This document shows positions 1 through 7,357 of a stretch of DNA of 64,000 nucleotides, one piece after another (positions within the stretch are counted from its first letter, which is position 1; every line of letters begins with the position of its first letter). Position numbers and translations under genes: made by a program. Below the pieces are notes generated by a model. That model did not search any database and was not told where the DNA came from. It was given only the letters and a program-made list of their open reading frames with translations. The stretch comes from Oscillospiraceae bacterium (GTDB lineage Bacteria > Bacillota > Clostridia > Oscillospirales > Ruminococcaceae), in NCBI GenBank assembly GCA_021200775.1, contig JAJQGB010000007.1, positions 1-64,000 of the forward strand. The letters run 5' to 3'.

Positions 1-53
1 CTTCACAAAAAATACAAATTCATCAGTGTGTTGCACTTCGTATTGTAACATGC

Positions 54-86
54 CGGGGACCGCCGCCGAAGGCGGTGGTGGAGGGG
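54..86. repeat. Composite palindromic repeat, partial copy R1
   Basis: A half copy of the repeat family dispersed through the window: the hairpin GACCGCCGCC-GAA-GGCGGTGGT followed by GGAGGGGTT. The CTCCCC core seen in complete copies is missing. It abuts the 3' end of tRNA-Arg. Confidence 0.7.
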
Positions 87-87
87 T

Positions 88-162
88 TGGTCTGTCCGAC
101 AGGAATTGAACCTGCGCGCATACGGTCGGAGCGTATTGCTCTATCCACTGAGCTACGGACAG
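88..162 (-). tRNA. tRNA-Arg (anticodon CCG)
   Basis: On the minus strand a complete cloverleaf can be read: acceptor CTGTCCG/CGGACAG, D-stem GCTC/GAGC, anticodon stem ATACG/CGTAT with loop CTCCGAC (anticodon CCG, reading CGG), T-arm GCAGG-TTCAATT-CCTGT, discriminator A and an encoded CCA. It lies directly downstream of metG in the same direction, separated by a GC-rich hairpin without a T-run, so co-transcription is possible. Confidence 0.93.
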
Positions 163-226
163 ATGAGGGCTGGGGCTACGGGTTTGACGCCGCAGCCCCA
201 TCCATTATGGGAAGGACGAAACTATC

Positions 227-2185
227 TTATCTTAACTTCGCTCCTGCAGGAACTGAATCGTCGAGGAACGTCACCTTCGCCGTGCCGTCGGGCATCTCGG
301 CGCAGACTATCATACCCTCCGAGATTTCTCCGCAGAGCTTTGCGGGCTTCAGGTTTGCAACAACTACAATCGTCTTGCCAATCAGGTCCTCCGGCTTGTA
401 CCATTTTGCGATTCCGGAAACGACCTGCCTGCCGCCCATGCCGTCATCCAGCTGGAGCTTCAGAAGCTTGTTCGACTTCTCTAATTTGACGCAGTCGGTG
501 ACTTTCGCCGCACGGAGCTCCGTCTTCATGAAGTCGTCTATCGTAATTTCGGGTGCTAACTCTATTTTCTCAGGTTCTGCCTCAGGCTCTTCTTTATGAG
601 CTAATTCTGCCTGGAGCTTTTCTCTTTCTTCGTTCAATTCTTTCAACACCTTCTCCGAGTCGATTCTTGCGAACAGAGGAACCGCCTGCCCGACTTTATT
701 GCCGGCAACATATCCGCCGAAGCTGTCGAGGGTGTCCAAATCCTTGACGTCAGTACCAATCTGGGAAAGAATCTTGTCGGAAGTCTCCGGCATGAACGGT
801 GCAGCAAGAACTCCGATAAATCTTATCGTTTCAATGAGCTCGTAGAGAACGGTCTCTAGTCTCGACTTGCCCTCGTCGGTCTTTGCAAGCTTCCAGGGCT
901 CGTTCTCGTCGATGTACTTGTTCGCACGTCTGGCAAGAGTTATCAAATCGGAAGCGGCGTCGGCAAGGTGGAAGGATTCAAAGTGCTCCTCCATGTTCTT
1001 CTTCGCCTGAACTGCGCAGGCTTCCAAATCAAAATCGTTCTCCGTCTTGTCGTGAGGAGCGATTACCACGCCGTCAAAATACTTGTTCACCATCGTGACG
1101 GTGCGGTTGACAAGGTTTCCGATGTTGTTCGCAAGGTCAGTGTTGTATCTCTCGATTACGTTTTCATAGTAAATCGAGCCGTCGGCGGTGAATGGCATCT
1201 CGCTGAGAAGATAATATCTCGTAGCGTCAACGCCGAATCTCTTAACCAAATCGTCGGCATAGATTACGTTGCCTTTCGACTTCGACATCTTGTCAGTGCC
1301 GAAGAGGAGCCACGGGTGCGCAAAAATCTTCTTCGGAAGTTCGAGTCCCAGAGCCATAAGTTCGGCAATCCAGTAAATCGAGTGGAACCGTAGAATGTCT
1401 TTTCCGATGACGTGGGTGCAGTTAGTCCAGTACTTCTTGTAATCGTCGCTCGGGTTGTCGACGTCGTAGCCTAAGCCCGAGATATAGTTCGTCAGAGCGT
1501 CAATCCAGACATAGACGACGTGCTTCGGGTCGAAATCGACCGGGATTCCCCACTTGAATGAGGAACGGGTGATGCACAAATCCTGAAGTCCGGGCTTTAA
1601 GAAGTTGTTGACCATCTCCTTGCGGCGTGAAACCGGCTGGATGAACTCGGGGTTCTGCTCAAACAAATCTTCGAGTTGCTTCTGATATTTTGAAAGCCTG
1701 AAGAAATAGGCTTCTTCCTTTGTCTTTTTGACTTCGCCGCCGCAGTCGGGGCACTTGCCGTCGACAAGCTGGGTTTCGGTGTAGAAGCTCTCGCAGGTGA
1801 CGCAGTACTCGCCTTCGTACTCGCTCTTGTAGATGTCGCCCTGGTCGTAAAGCTTTTTAAAGATTTTCTGGACGTTTCTTTCGTGGTCGGCGTCGGTAGT
1901 TCTTATGAAACGGTTGTATGAGATTCCGAGCATGTCGTAAATCTCTTTGACTTCGCCGGCGACCTTGTCGACGTGCTCCTTCGGGGTGATTCCCTCAGAA
2001 ATCGCCTGCTGTTCAATCTTCTGACCGTGCTCGTCTGTTCCGGTAAGGAAGAAAACGTCATATCCCTGCATTCGCTTGAATCTTGCGATAGAGTCGGCGC
2101 ATACGGCATCGTAAGTGTTGCCGATGTGCGGCTTTTTGGAGGTGTAAGCGATAGCGGTGGTAATAAGATACGGTTTTTTGTCCAT
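227..2185 (-). CDS. metG: Methionyl-tRNA synthetase with C-terminal tRNA-binding domain
   Basis: Charges tRNA-Met with methionine in the cytoplasm. The class I signature appears as HIGN at residues 20-23 and KMSKS near residue 298. A zinc knuckle (CVTC ... CPDC) sits near residues 128-150. From about residue 547 (ITIDDF...) there is a Trbp111/EMAP-II-like tRNA-binding domain, as in many Bacillota MetRS enzymes. At about 652 residues it has the family length. An in-frame ATG ten codons upstream exists, but AGGAAGG stands just before the chosen ATG (MDKKPYL), so the shorter start is preferred. It is transcribed toward tRNA-Arg. Confidence 0.96.
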   Translation of the reverse strand: MDKKPYLITTAIAYTSKKPHIGNTYDAVCADSIARFKRMQGYDVFFLTGTDEHGQKIEQQAISEGITPKEHVDKVAGEVKEIYDMLGISYNRFIRTTDADHERNVQKIFKKLYDQGDIYKSEYEGEYCVTCESFYTETQLVDGKCPDCGGEVKKTKEEAYFFRLSKYQKQLEDLFEQNPEFIQPVSRRKEMVNNFLKPGLQDLCITRSSFKWGIPVDFDPKHVVYVWIDALTNYISGLGYDVDNPSDDYKKYWTNCTHVIGKDILRFHSIYWIAELMALGLELPKKIFAHPWLLFGTDKMSKSKGNVIYADDLVKRFGVDATRYYLLSEMPFTADGSIYYENVIERYNTDLANNIGNLVNRTVTMVNKYFDGVVIAPHDKTENDFDLEACAVQAKKNMEEHFESFHLADAASDLITLARRANKYIDENEPWKLAKTDEGKSRLETVLYELIETIRFIGVLAAPFMPETSDKILSQIGTDVKDLDTLDSFGGYVAGNKVGQAVPLFARIDSEKVLKELNEEREKLQAELAHKEEPEAEPEKIELAPEITIDDFMKTELRAAKVTDCVKLEKSNKLLKLQLDDGMGGRQVVSGIAKWYKPEDLIGKTIVVVANLKPAKLCGEISEGMIVCAEMPDGTAKVTFLDDSVPAGAKLR

Positions 2186-2247
2186 GATGATTCCTTCCTC
2201 TCTGTTTTCGGGCATAATAAGCCCCAGTGCTTCAGCCCTGTTCTTAT

Positions 2248-2275
2248 ATTATAGCCGTTTTTGGGGATTTGTCAA
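2248..2275 (-). promoter_or_regulatory. Sigma-A promoter of metG
   Basis: On the minus strand TTGACA (2270-2275) and TATAAT (2248-2253) are separated by 16 bp. The -35 and spacer are nearly identical to those of the PTS IIC promoter at 5109-5137, with one mismatch over about 22 bp. Confidence 0.75.
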
Positions 2276-2278
2276 GAG

Positions 2279-2352
2279 GAGATGTCGGCGGCTTCGACGT
2301 AGACGTGCTCTCTTCGAGCGACAAAAAGACTTCCCTTTTTAAAGGAAGCCAT
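2279..2352. repeat. Degraded composite repeat remnant
   Basis: The region contains GACTTCCC-TTTTTAAA-GGAAGCC and GACAAAAAG, which resemble the core hairpin and terminal GTCG/CGAC ends of the dispersed repeat family but with many substitutions. It lies between the divergent metG and type I-like locus promoters. Confidence 0.4.
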
Positions 2353-2369
2353 TTTATTACCAATCTGGA

Positions 2370-2398
2370 TTGACAAAGTGGAAAACATGTGTTATAAT
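2370..2398 (+). promoter_or_regulatory. Promoter of type I-like toxin, locus A
   Basis: Perfect consensus TTGACA (2370-2375), 17 bp spacer, TATAAT (2393-2398). It drives the short peptide gene starting about 60 bp downstream. Confidence 0.85.
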
Positions 2399-2459
2399 AC
2401 CCACGGCAAATGTGGGATGGCGGGCGCACTCCGTTCTGAAAAGAAAGGGGTGATGGCAA

Positions 2460-2549
2460 ATGAGTATCACAGAGGTTCTTTTACTTCTCGACATACTTCT
2501 GTCGGCTATATCCCTCGGTTATGAAATCGGTTGCCACCGAAAGAAATAA
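2460..2549 (+). CDS. Tiny hydrophobic peptide, type I toxin-like (locus A)
   Basis: A 29-residue peptide: one hydrophobic helix (about residues 6-19) with VLLLLDILLSAISLGYEIG at its core and a basic tail HRKK. It starts after the ribosome site AAAGGGGTGATG. Two related peptides occur at 13578-13670 and 19844-19951, sharing the pattern A-[FI]-S-[IL]-G-Y-x-[VI]-G and a basic C-terminus. Size, single membrane helix and an overlapping antisense transcript fit type I toxins such as TxpA, Fst or the holin-like toxins. Membership of a named family is not proven; toxicity is an inference. Confidence 0.7.
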   Translation: MSITEVLLLLDILLSAISLGYEIGCHRKK

Positions 2550-2659
2550 CCGCATCTCTTAGTTAAGGCAAAGATAGCGGCTCTTCTCAATTACTTAGGT
2601 TTTTACGGAGACGCTCAATATCTGAACTGACACTTCAGATGAACCGTCCCTTTTTGCTA
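2541..2659 (-). ncRNA. Predicted antisense RNA (antitoxin), locus A
   Basis: Transcribed from the perfect minus-strand promoter at 2665-2693 toward the peptide gene. It carries a CTGAA...TTCAG hairpin near its 5' end. It ends in the hairpin at 2550-2580 followed by TTATTTCTTT, so its 3' end covers the peptide stop codon. The arrangement resembles RatA/txpA, where the antitoxin pairs with the 3' end of the toxin mRNA. No expression evidence is available from sequence alone. Confidence 0.65.
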
Positions 2660-2664
2660 CTATC

Positions 2665-2693
2665 ATTATAACTCTTCTGAGCCGTTTTGTCAA
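2665..2693 (-). promoter_or_regulatory. Antisense RNA promoter, locus A
   Basis: Minus-strand TTGACA (2688-2693), 17 bp, TATAAT (2665-2670). The -35 box is inside the terminator hairpin of the opposing peptide mRNA. Confidence 0.8.
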
Positions 2694-2704
2694 CGGCTTT
2701 TTTT
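2681..2704 (+). terminator. Terminator of toxin mRNA, locus A
   Basis: GCCGTT-TTGTC-AACGGC followed by a T-run. The same hairpin is found at loci B and C in the same place relative to the peptide gene, each time overlapping the antisense -35 element. Confidence 0.75.
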
Positions 2705-2706
2705 AT

Positions 2707-3165
2707 TTACTGCGGATATTTCAAATCTTTGGCTGTATACCCTTCGAGTCTTTCAAGAAGCGGCAGGACGTCCTTCTTGGCGGATTCGAGGTCGTGCTCG
2801 AGATAGTTGCCGCATTCAGGCTCTGTTGCGCCGGGGATTTCTCCCTCAAAGTCCCTGACGAACTCGAGACATTCCCTGACAAGGCGGATTGCCGCCTCCT
2901 TATCGTCGTCACGAAGCAGGAGATAGAACCCCGTCCGACAGCCCATCGGTCCTGCATAAATTACCTTGTCACCCATGAAGGACGAACGGGCATAGGTTGC
3001 GACGAGGTGCTCGATGGTGTGCAAGGACGGATTCGAGACGTAGTGCCCGCCGTTCGGCTTGACCATCCGAAGGTCATAGGTGATGATGTCCCCGTCGATG
3101 CGGGAGATGTAAAGCCCGACCCCGAACCTGCGGTGGTCGACCTGAAAACTTGCGATTTTTTGCAT
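2707..3165 (-). CDS. luxS: S-ribosylhomocysteine lyase (LuxS)
   Basis: Cleaves S-ribosylhomocysteine to homocysteine and DPD, the precursor of AI-2, in the activated methyl cycle. The metal motif HTIEH, the segment PMGCRTGFYL with the catalytic cysteine, and ECGNY near the C-terminus are all present; about 152 residues is normal. An earlier in-frame ATG lies inside the terminator of the upstream HPr gene, whereas AGAAAGG precedes MQKIASF, so the latter start is used. The partner enzyme MtnN is encoded 6 kb away. Confidence 0.96.
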   Translation of the reverse strand: MQKIASFQVDHRRFGVGLYISRIDGDIITYDLRMVKPNGGHYVSNPSLHTIEHLVATYARSSFMGDKVIYAGPMGCRTGFYLLLRDDDKEAAIRLVRECLEFVRDFEGEIPGATEPECGNYLEHDLESAKKDVLPLLERLEGYTAKDLKYPQ

Positions 3166-3187
3166 GGTGTGCCTTTCTAAAGTTGTC

Positions 3188-3214
3188 AAAAAAACACCCC
3201 GCAAGGATGCGGGG
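3188..3214 (-). terminator. Terminator of the HPr gene
   Basis: On the minus strand CCCCGCA-TCCT-TGCGGGG is followed by TGTTTTTTT. It separates HPr from luxS. Confidence 0.85.
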
Positions 3215-3229
3215 CAGTTTTTGATCATG

Positions 3230-3502
3230 TTATCTTGCCTCTTCAGAGAACTCGCTTTCTACGAGCTCTACGAGACCGGCTACTGCCAGCTCCTCGTCAA
3301 CGCCGTCGGCAATTATTCTTATGGACGTGCCGCTGATTATACCGAGGGAAAGCACGCCGAGCAAGCTCTTACCGTTGACTCTGCGCTCCTCCTTCTCGAC
3401 CCAGATGGACGACTTAAATTCGTTCGCCTTCTGAATGAAGAAGGTTGCAGGACGGGCGTGAAGACCAACCTGATTCTTAACAACAACATCTTTTACGAAC
3501 AT
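3230..3502 (-). CDS. ptsH: Phosphocarrier protein HPr
   Basis: Small phosphotransferase carrier of about 90 residues. GLHARPA carries the His15-type phosphorylation site for enzyme I, and GKSLLGVLSLG carries the Ser46-type regulatory site for HPr kinase. Presence of the histidine argues for HPr rather than Crh. The start ATG (MFVKDVV) follows GGAGAG; the seven upstream in-frame codons lack a ribosome site. No enzyme I gene is next to it. Confidence 0.92.
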   Translation of the reverse strand: MFVKDVVVKNQVGLHARPATFFIQKANEFKSSIWVEKEERRVNGKSLLGVLSLGIISGTSIRIIADGVDEELAVAGLVELVESEFSEEAR

Positions 3503-3606
3503 ATAGATAACTCTCCATTTCAATTATAGACAAAGCTTTTGCACCCGCAACTTCAGTGCGGAACTTCGCTAGGGAAGCCATAGCATCTCTTATATGCTAC
3601 GTTATC

Positions 3607-3635
3607 AGTATACAAATTTCATTTCCGAAAGTCAA
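3607..3635 (-). promoter_or_regulatory. Promoter of ptsH
   Basis: Minus-strand TTGACT (3630-3635), 17 bp, TATACT (3607-3612), giving a leader of roughly 100 nt that contains small hairpins. The rest of the 3.5-3.9 kb gap is the repeat copy R2. Confidence 0.65.
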
Positions 3636-3738
3636 CGGATAAATATCACCAAAACTTCATTTTGGCTTGATTTTCTGCTTTATGCCCGTTTCAAAAGGTC
3701 CGACAATTTCGCTTTTTGGTGAAGTTGACGAAGGAAAA

Positions 3739-3930
3739 TGCCGCCTTTCGGCGGCGGTCCCCCTCCTCTTAACAGGGGAGGCTTTTTGTGTTCTCTTGAA
3801 AACCTTTGGAAGAGGCAGTTATGGCTCCCCTGACAAGGGGAGCTGGCAGCTGCGAAGCAGCTGACTGAGGGGTGCTATTTCGCCATTGGAGAAATAGCTC
3901 GTCAAGGCGACTTCAGTCGCCGCAGACGAC
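3739..3930. repeat. Composite palindromic repeat R2 (two arms)
   Basis: Left arm: a GCCGCC...GGCGGC hairpin then CCCCCTCCTC...AGGGGAGGC. Right arm: GGCTCCCCTGACAAGGGGAG, hairpin GCAGCTGC-GAA-GCAGCTG, ACTGAGGGGTG, hairpin TATTTC...GAAATA, then a GGCGACTTCAGTCGCC hairpin and the terminal GACGAC. It ends three bases from the stop codon of the PTS IIC gene. Confidence 0.85.
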
Positions 3931-3933
3931 CAT

Positions 3934-5073
3934 TTACTCCAGCTTCAGGTCTCCCTCTTTAATCCATCCAATCTTCCTAAGGAGGAGTCCCATCGCCCAG
4001 CATATCACTGCCGGGAGGACGATGCAGACGAGCACGAGTCCGACCCAGTCGAAGGCTGTCGGGGTAACTGCAACTGCGCCGTTTGCGATTGCGGCGTCGC
4101 TCGGGGAGACCCAGCCGGTCCAGACGCCGATTAGTCCGCAGAGACCGCAGGTTCCCATTCCGCTGTTGACCGGGGCGCCGTTCATCGTCAGTCCGAAAAC
4201 GCAGGTTGCAATCGGTCCGGTGATAGCGCTGGCGACTATCGGAGGAATCCAGATACGAGGATTCTTTATAATGTTGCCCATCTGAAGCATACTTGTGCCC
4301 AAGCCCTGGCTGACGAGTCCGCCCCAGCGGTTCTCTTTAAATGAGAGCACCGCAAAGCCGACCATGTTCGCACAGCATCCTGCCACAGCCGCTCCACCGG
4401 CAAGACCGGTAAGCGACAAAGCCGCACAGATTGCCGCAGAGGAAATCGGAAGTGTGAGGCAGATTCCGACGACAACCGAAACTACGATTCCCATCACGAA
4501 CGGCTGTTGTTCGGTCGCCCACATGATGAGGTTGCCGACTGCGCTTGCCGCAGTTCCAATCGGAGCCGCAACGAGAGCCGCCAGTCCTACTCCCACAAGA
4601 ACCGTCACAAGCGGAGTGACGAGAATGTCGACTTTGGTCTTCTTCGAGACGAGCTTGCCTATCTCACAAGCGATGCAGGCGGTGACGAATACCGCCAGCG
4701 GTCCTCCTGCGCCGCCAATCTGATTGGTGGCAAAGCCTACAGGAATAAGCGAATAGAGCACCAGCGGCGGAGCTTTCAGAGAATTTCCGATTGCCACAGC
4801 CATAGCAGGTCCCGCAAGAAGTGAACAGCACTTTCCGACGGTGTAGCCGACGCCGTTAAGCGTAAAAACTGTCGCCGTCAATGCGGCGATTCCGAGCTGA
4901 GAGCCGAGAGTGTCTAAGATTGTGCCGATTAACAGCGAGCAGAAAAGTCCCTGCGCCATAGCTCCGAGAGCGTCGACAAAGTAGACCTTCGCCGAAAGCG
5001 ACACGCCGTTATTCCGACAAAATCCGACAAACCGTAGCCATATATTTTTGATTTTTTGCAATATCTTTTGCAT
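3934..5073 (-). CDS. PTS IIC-like membrane permease (PfoR/PTS_EIIC_2 family)
   Basis: A polytopic membrane protein of 379 residues with around nine or ten hydrophobic segments rich in Gly and Ala. Features such as GFATNQIGGAGGPLAVF and NSGMGTCGLCGLIG fit the PTS_EIIC_2/PfoR family. Substrate is unknown. The start used is the ATG preceded by AGAGGTG; a GTG three codons upstream overlaps that ribosome site and is rejected. It follows a truncated ROK regulator in the same direction, 97 bp downstream, but also has its own promoter. No IIA or IIB gene is nearby. Confidence 0.8.
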   Translation of the reverse strand: MQKILQKIKNIWLRFVGFCRNNGVSLSAKVYFVDALGAMAQGLFCSLLIGTILDTLGSQLGIAALTATVFTLNGVGYTVGKCCSLLAGPAMAVAIGNSLKAPPLVLYSLIPVGFATNQIGGAGGPLAVFVTACIACEIGKLVSKKTKVDILVTPLVTVLVGVGLAALVAAPIGTAASAVGNLIMWATEQQPFVMGIVVSVVVGICLTLPISSAAICAALSLTGLAGGAAVAGCCANMVGFAVLSFKENRWGGLVSQGLGTSMLQMGNIIKNPRIWIPPIVASAITGPIATCVFGLTMNGAPVNSGMGTCGLCGLIGVWTGWVSPSDAAIANGAVAVTPTAFDWVGLVLVCIVLPAVICWAMGLLLRKIGWIKEGDLKLE

Positions 5074-5108
5074 TACAAACACCTCTGTTGAGTTTATGTT
5101 TGCAGACT

Positions 5109-5137
5109 AATATACGCCGATTTTGGGGATTTGTCAA
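5109..5137 (-). promoter_or_regulatory. Promoter of the PTS IIC-like gene
   Basis: Minus-strand TTGACA (5132-5137), 17 bp, TATATT (5109-5114). The -35 and spacer match the metG promoter almost exactly. Confidence 0.7.
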
Positions 5138-5158
5138 TAGGAAATTTGTGAACAAAAA

Positions 5159-5212
5159 GGCTCCCCTTTTTAAGGGGAGCTGGCTGCGCCGCAGGCGCAG
5201 TCTGAGAGGTTC
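5159..5212. repeat. Composite repeat R3 (single arm) inside the end of a gene
   Basis: One arm: GGCTCCCCTTTTTAAGGGGAG, GCTGGC, hairpin TGCGCC-GCA-GGCGCA, then CTGAGAGGT. It encodes the last dozen codons and the stop of the ROK-like gene at 5170-5799. Confidence 0.8.
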
Positions 5213-5799
5213 CTCACAACCCTCCCGCACCCGAAGACATACATCCCATTTGGGTCGACGGGGAGTCCGGTGGTGGTGGAATAGGAGATTATCTGGTCGG
5301 CAGGTTCAAAGAGAACCGGAACGTTGCCGAAATGGGTATCTGAAGCGCCCAGGCGCTCAAAATCGCTTCTTGTCATGCAGAGCCCGATTCCGAAAAGCTT
5401 GTCGGGGGAAATGCAACAGTCCGAAAGAATCTCCGTTGCGGCGGATTTTCCGGCTTGCAAAATATATTCGCCGGTCGGATTTTCGGGGAGATTTATTATC
5501 CTGTGGGAGAGAGTTTCGCCTTTGAGGGTGCAGAGTCCCACGCTGAGCGTTCTCTCATAGAGCCCGGCACCGAGGGCAAATCCGCAGGAGATGTCGATGT
5601 CCAGAAGCTGGTTCCGCCTGCCCTTGCCCTGCGAGTTTTTGTAGCCGCACTCACGGAGGATTCCCCGGTCGATGAGCTCCACAGTCGCTTCGGTTATCAT
5701 TGACGCCGAAACGGAGAGCCTACGAGCCATCTCCGAGCGGGACATTGCGCCTTCAGTCAGTATCAGTTCAATCAGTCTTGCCTGCGTCTGTGTCTTCAT
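5170..5799 (-). CDS. ROK-family regulator, C-terminally truncated
   Basis: About 209 residues. Residues 1-65 form a MarR-like winged helix (GAMSRSEMARRLSVSASMITEATVEL). Residues 70-195 resemble the first half of a ROK actin-like ATPase domain (FALGAGLYERTLSVGLCTLKGE, FGIGLCMTR). Intact ROK repressors are about 380-400 residues, so the second half is absent. The reading frame ends in repeat R3, which supplies its C-terminal tail and stop. The start ATG follows AGAGGGA and lies 32 bp inside the end of the histidine kinase gene, implying coupled translation. It may still bind DNA, or be decaying. Confidence 0.65.
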   Translation of the reverse strand: MKTQTQARLIELILTEGAMSRSEMARRLSVSASMITEATVELIDRGILRECGYKNSQGKGRRNQLLDIDISCGFALGAGLYERTLSVGLCTLKGETLSHRIINLPENPTGEYILQAGKSAATEILSDCCISPDKLFGIGLCMTRSDFERLGASDTHFGNVPVLFEPADQIISYSTTTGLPVDPNGMYVFGCGRVVRNLSDCACGAASSP

Positions 5800-7357
5800 T
5801 TTTACTTTCCCTCTGGGAAATCTCTTTCTGAGGCTTTTTCGGCTCTTTTGGCTTCTCTTCCGTCTTCACTTCAGCCTTCTTAATCTCGAACCAGAAGGTC
5901 GAGCCCTTGCCGACTTCGCTCATAACGCCGAAGCGGTAGCCGTGTAGTTCGAGAATTTCTTTTACAATCGAGAGCCCGAGCCCGGTGCCGATGACGTCAC
6001 GCTTGGTGCGCTCGCCTCTGTAGTAGCGGTCGAATACCTTTGAGAGCTTGTCCTTCTCGATTCCGACGCCGAAGTCCTGAACCTCGATTCTGACTGTTGC
6101 CTCCTGATTTATCTGGCGGATGATAATCTTCTTCGAGTCGCCCGAGTAGTTGACGGCGTTGTTGATGAAGTTATACATAACCTGACCGAGCTTCTCCCGG
6201 TCGCCCCAGAGGGTGACGTCCTCGCCCTCCTCAAAGACGAATTCAAAGCCCTGCTTTTCGGAGAAAATCTGGTATTTCGAGAGAATCTCATCTAAGAAAT
6301 CTTTTGACGAGAACTCTGTGCGGTTGACGCTTGCGCTTCCGCTCTGAAGCTTCGAGAGCTCCATCAGGCTTGAAACGAGAAGCGACAGTCGGTCGGTCTC
6401 TTCGATGATTACGTTAAGGTGCTCCTCACGCTTTTCGGGGTTGTCGCCGGACAGGTCCCGAATCATCTCAGCATAGGCTTTAATCATCGTCAAGGGAGTT
6501 CTCAAATCGTGCGAGACGTTTGCGATGAGGTCATTACGGAGCTCTTCGGTTTTCGACATCTCCGACGCCGCATAGTTAAGCGTTTCCGCAAGCTCGTTTA
6601 CCTCGGCATAGGAGCCCTCCGGGAACCGGACGGTATAGTCGCCAGCCGCAAGCCGGTGCGCAAGTGAGGTGATGTTCGTGAAAGGTCTTGAAAGCCTCGA
6701 CGAAAGCATGAGCGTGATAATCAGCGCTATAAAGAACGTGACGAGTGCGATGATTACGAACTGCTCTTTTATGATGTCGACGGTCGAGCTTATCGGTTCA
6801 AGCGAAGCGTTTATGAATAATAAATATCCGCTTCCGCCGACAGCCGGCTTTTCCAGGACTTCACCGTAGACAAGTTCCGTCGTTCCGAACCGTTCGTTGT
6901 TGTTCGTGATGATTATCTTCTGCGAATCAGAGTTTAAAAGCTCGTTTCTGTACTGGAACAGCAAAAAATTCGTCGAGTTTGTCAGGAAGGAGGAGCCCAT
7001 ATAGTCGCTTTCGCAGACGACATTACCTGCCCAGTCGGTGATTATAATCGCCATTCCGTTTTCATAGGCGAGCTCTTCGATGAGCTCGTCGACAGAATCT
7101 GTGTCGGACGAGTCAAAGCTTGCCGCAATCTGCGCCGCAGACGAGATAATCTTCCGCTTCTTCGAGATTTCGTAGTAATCAGATAGCGAAACCACCTGGA
7201 ACAGCCAGATGAGTATAAGGATAACGGCTGTAAATACAGAGAAATACAGCCATATCGTCGAGCGCAGAGTTGGCGCTTTTTTATTCGGGTCAACAGACTT
7301 ATTGGTCTTAGCTGTTGACTGTTTCTTCGTCTTCTTCTCTCTTGTTGATGTTGTCAA
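5768..7357 (-). CDS. Sensor histidine kinase, OmpR-partner type
   Basis: A membrane kinase of about 529 residues. A first transmembrane segment (about residues 34-55) is followed by an extracellular domain of around 140 residues and a second transmembrane segment. Then come HAMP, the H-box NVSHDLRTPLTMIKAY, the N-box NFINNAVNYSGD, G1 DFGVGIEKDKL and G2 GTGLGLSIVKEI. The C-terminus is Lys/Glu rich. The apparent start is TTG, overlapping the response regulator by about 50 bp, with GGGG upstream; the exact start is uncertain. It is paired with the upstream regulator. Signal unknown; resembles VanS/PhoR-type kinases. Confidence 0.9.
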   Translation of the reverse strand: MTTSTREKKTKKQSTAKTNKSVDPNKKAPTLRSTIWLYFSVFTAVILILIWLFQVVSLSDYYEISKKRKIISSAAQIAASFDSSDTDSVDELIEELAYENGMAIIITDWAGNVVCESDYMGSSFLTNSTNFLLFQYRNELLNSDSQKIIITNNNERFGTTELVYGEVLEKPAVGGSGYLLFINASLEPISSTVDIIKEQFVIIALVTFFIALIITLMLSSRLSRPFTNITSLAHRLAAGDYTVRFPEGSYAEVNELAETLNYAASEMSKTEELRNDLIANVSHDLRTPLTMIKAYAEMIRDLSGDNPEKREEHLNVIIEETDRLSLLVSSLMELSKLQSGSASVNRTEFSSKDFLDEILSKYQIFSEKQGFEFVFEEGEDVTLWGDREKLGQVMYNFINNAVNYSGDSKKIIIRQINQEATVRIEVQDFGVGIEKDKLSKVFDRYYRGERTKRDVIGTGLGLSIVKEILELHGYRFGVMSEVGKGSTFWFEIKKAEVKTEEKPKEPKKPQKEISQRESKNEDTDAGKTD

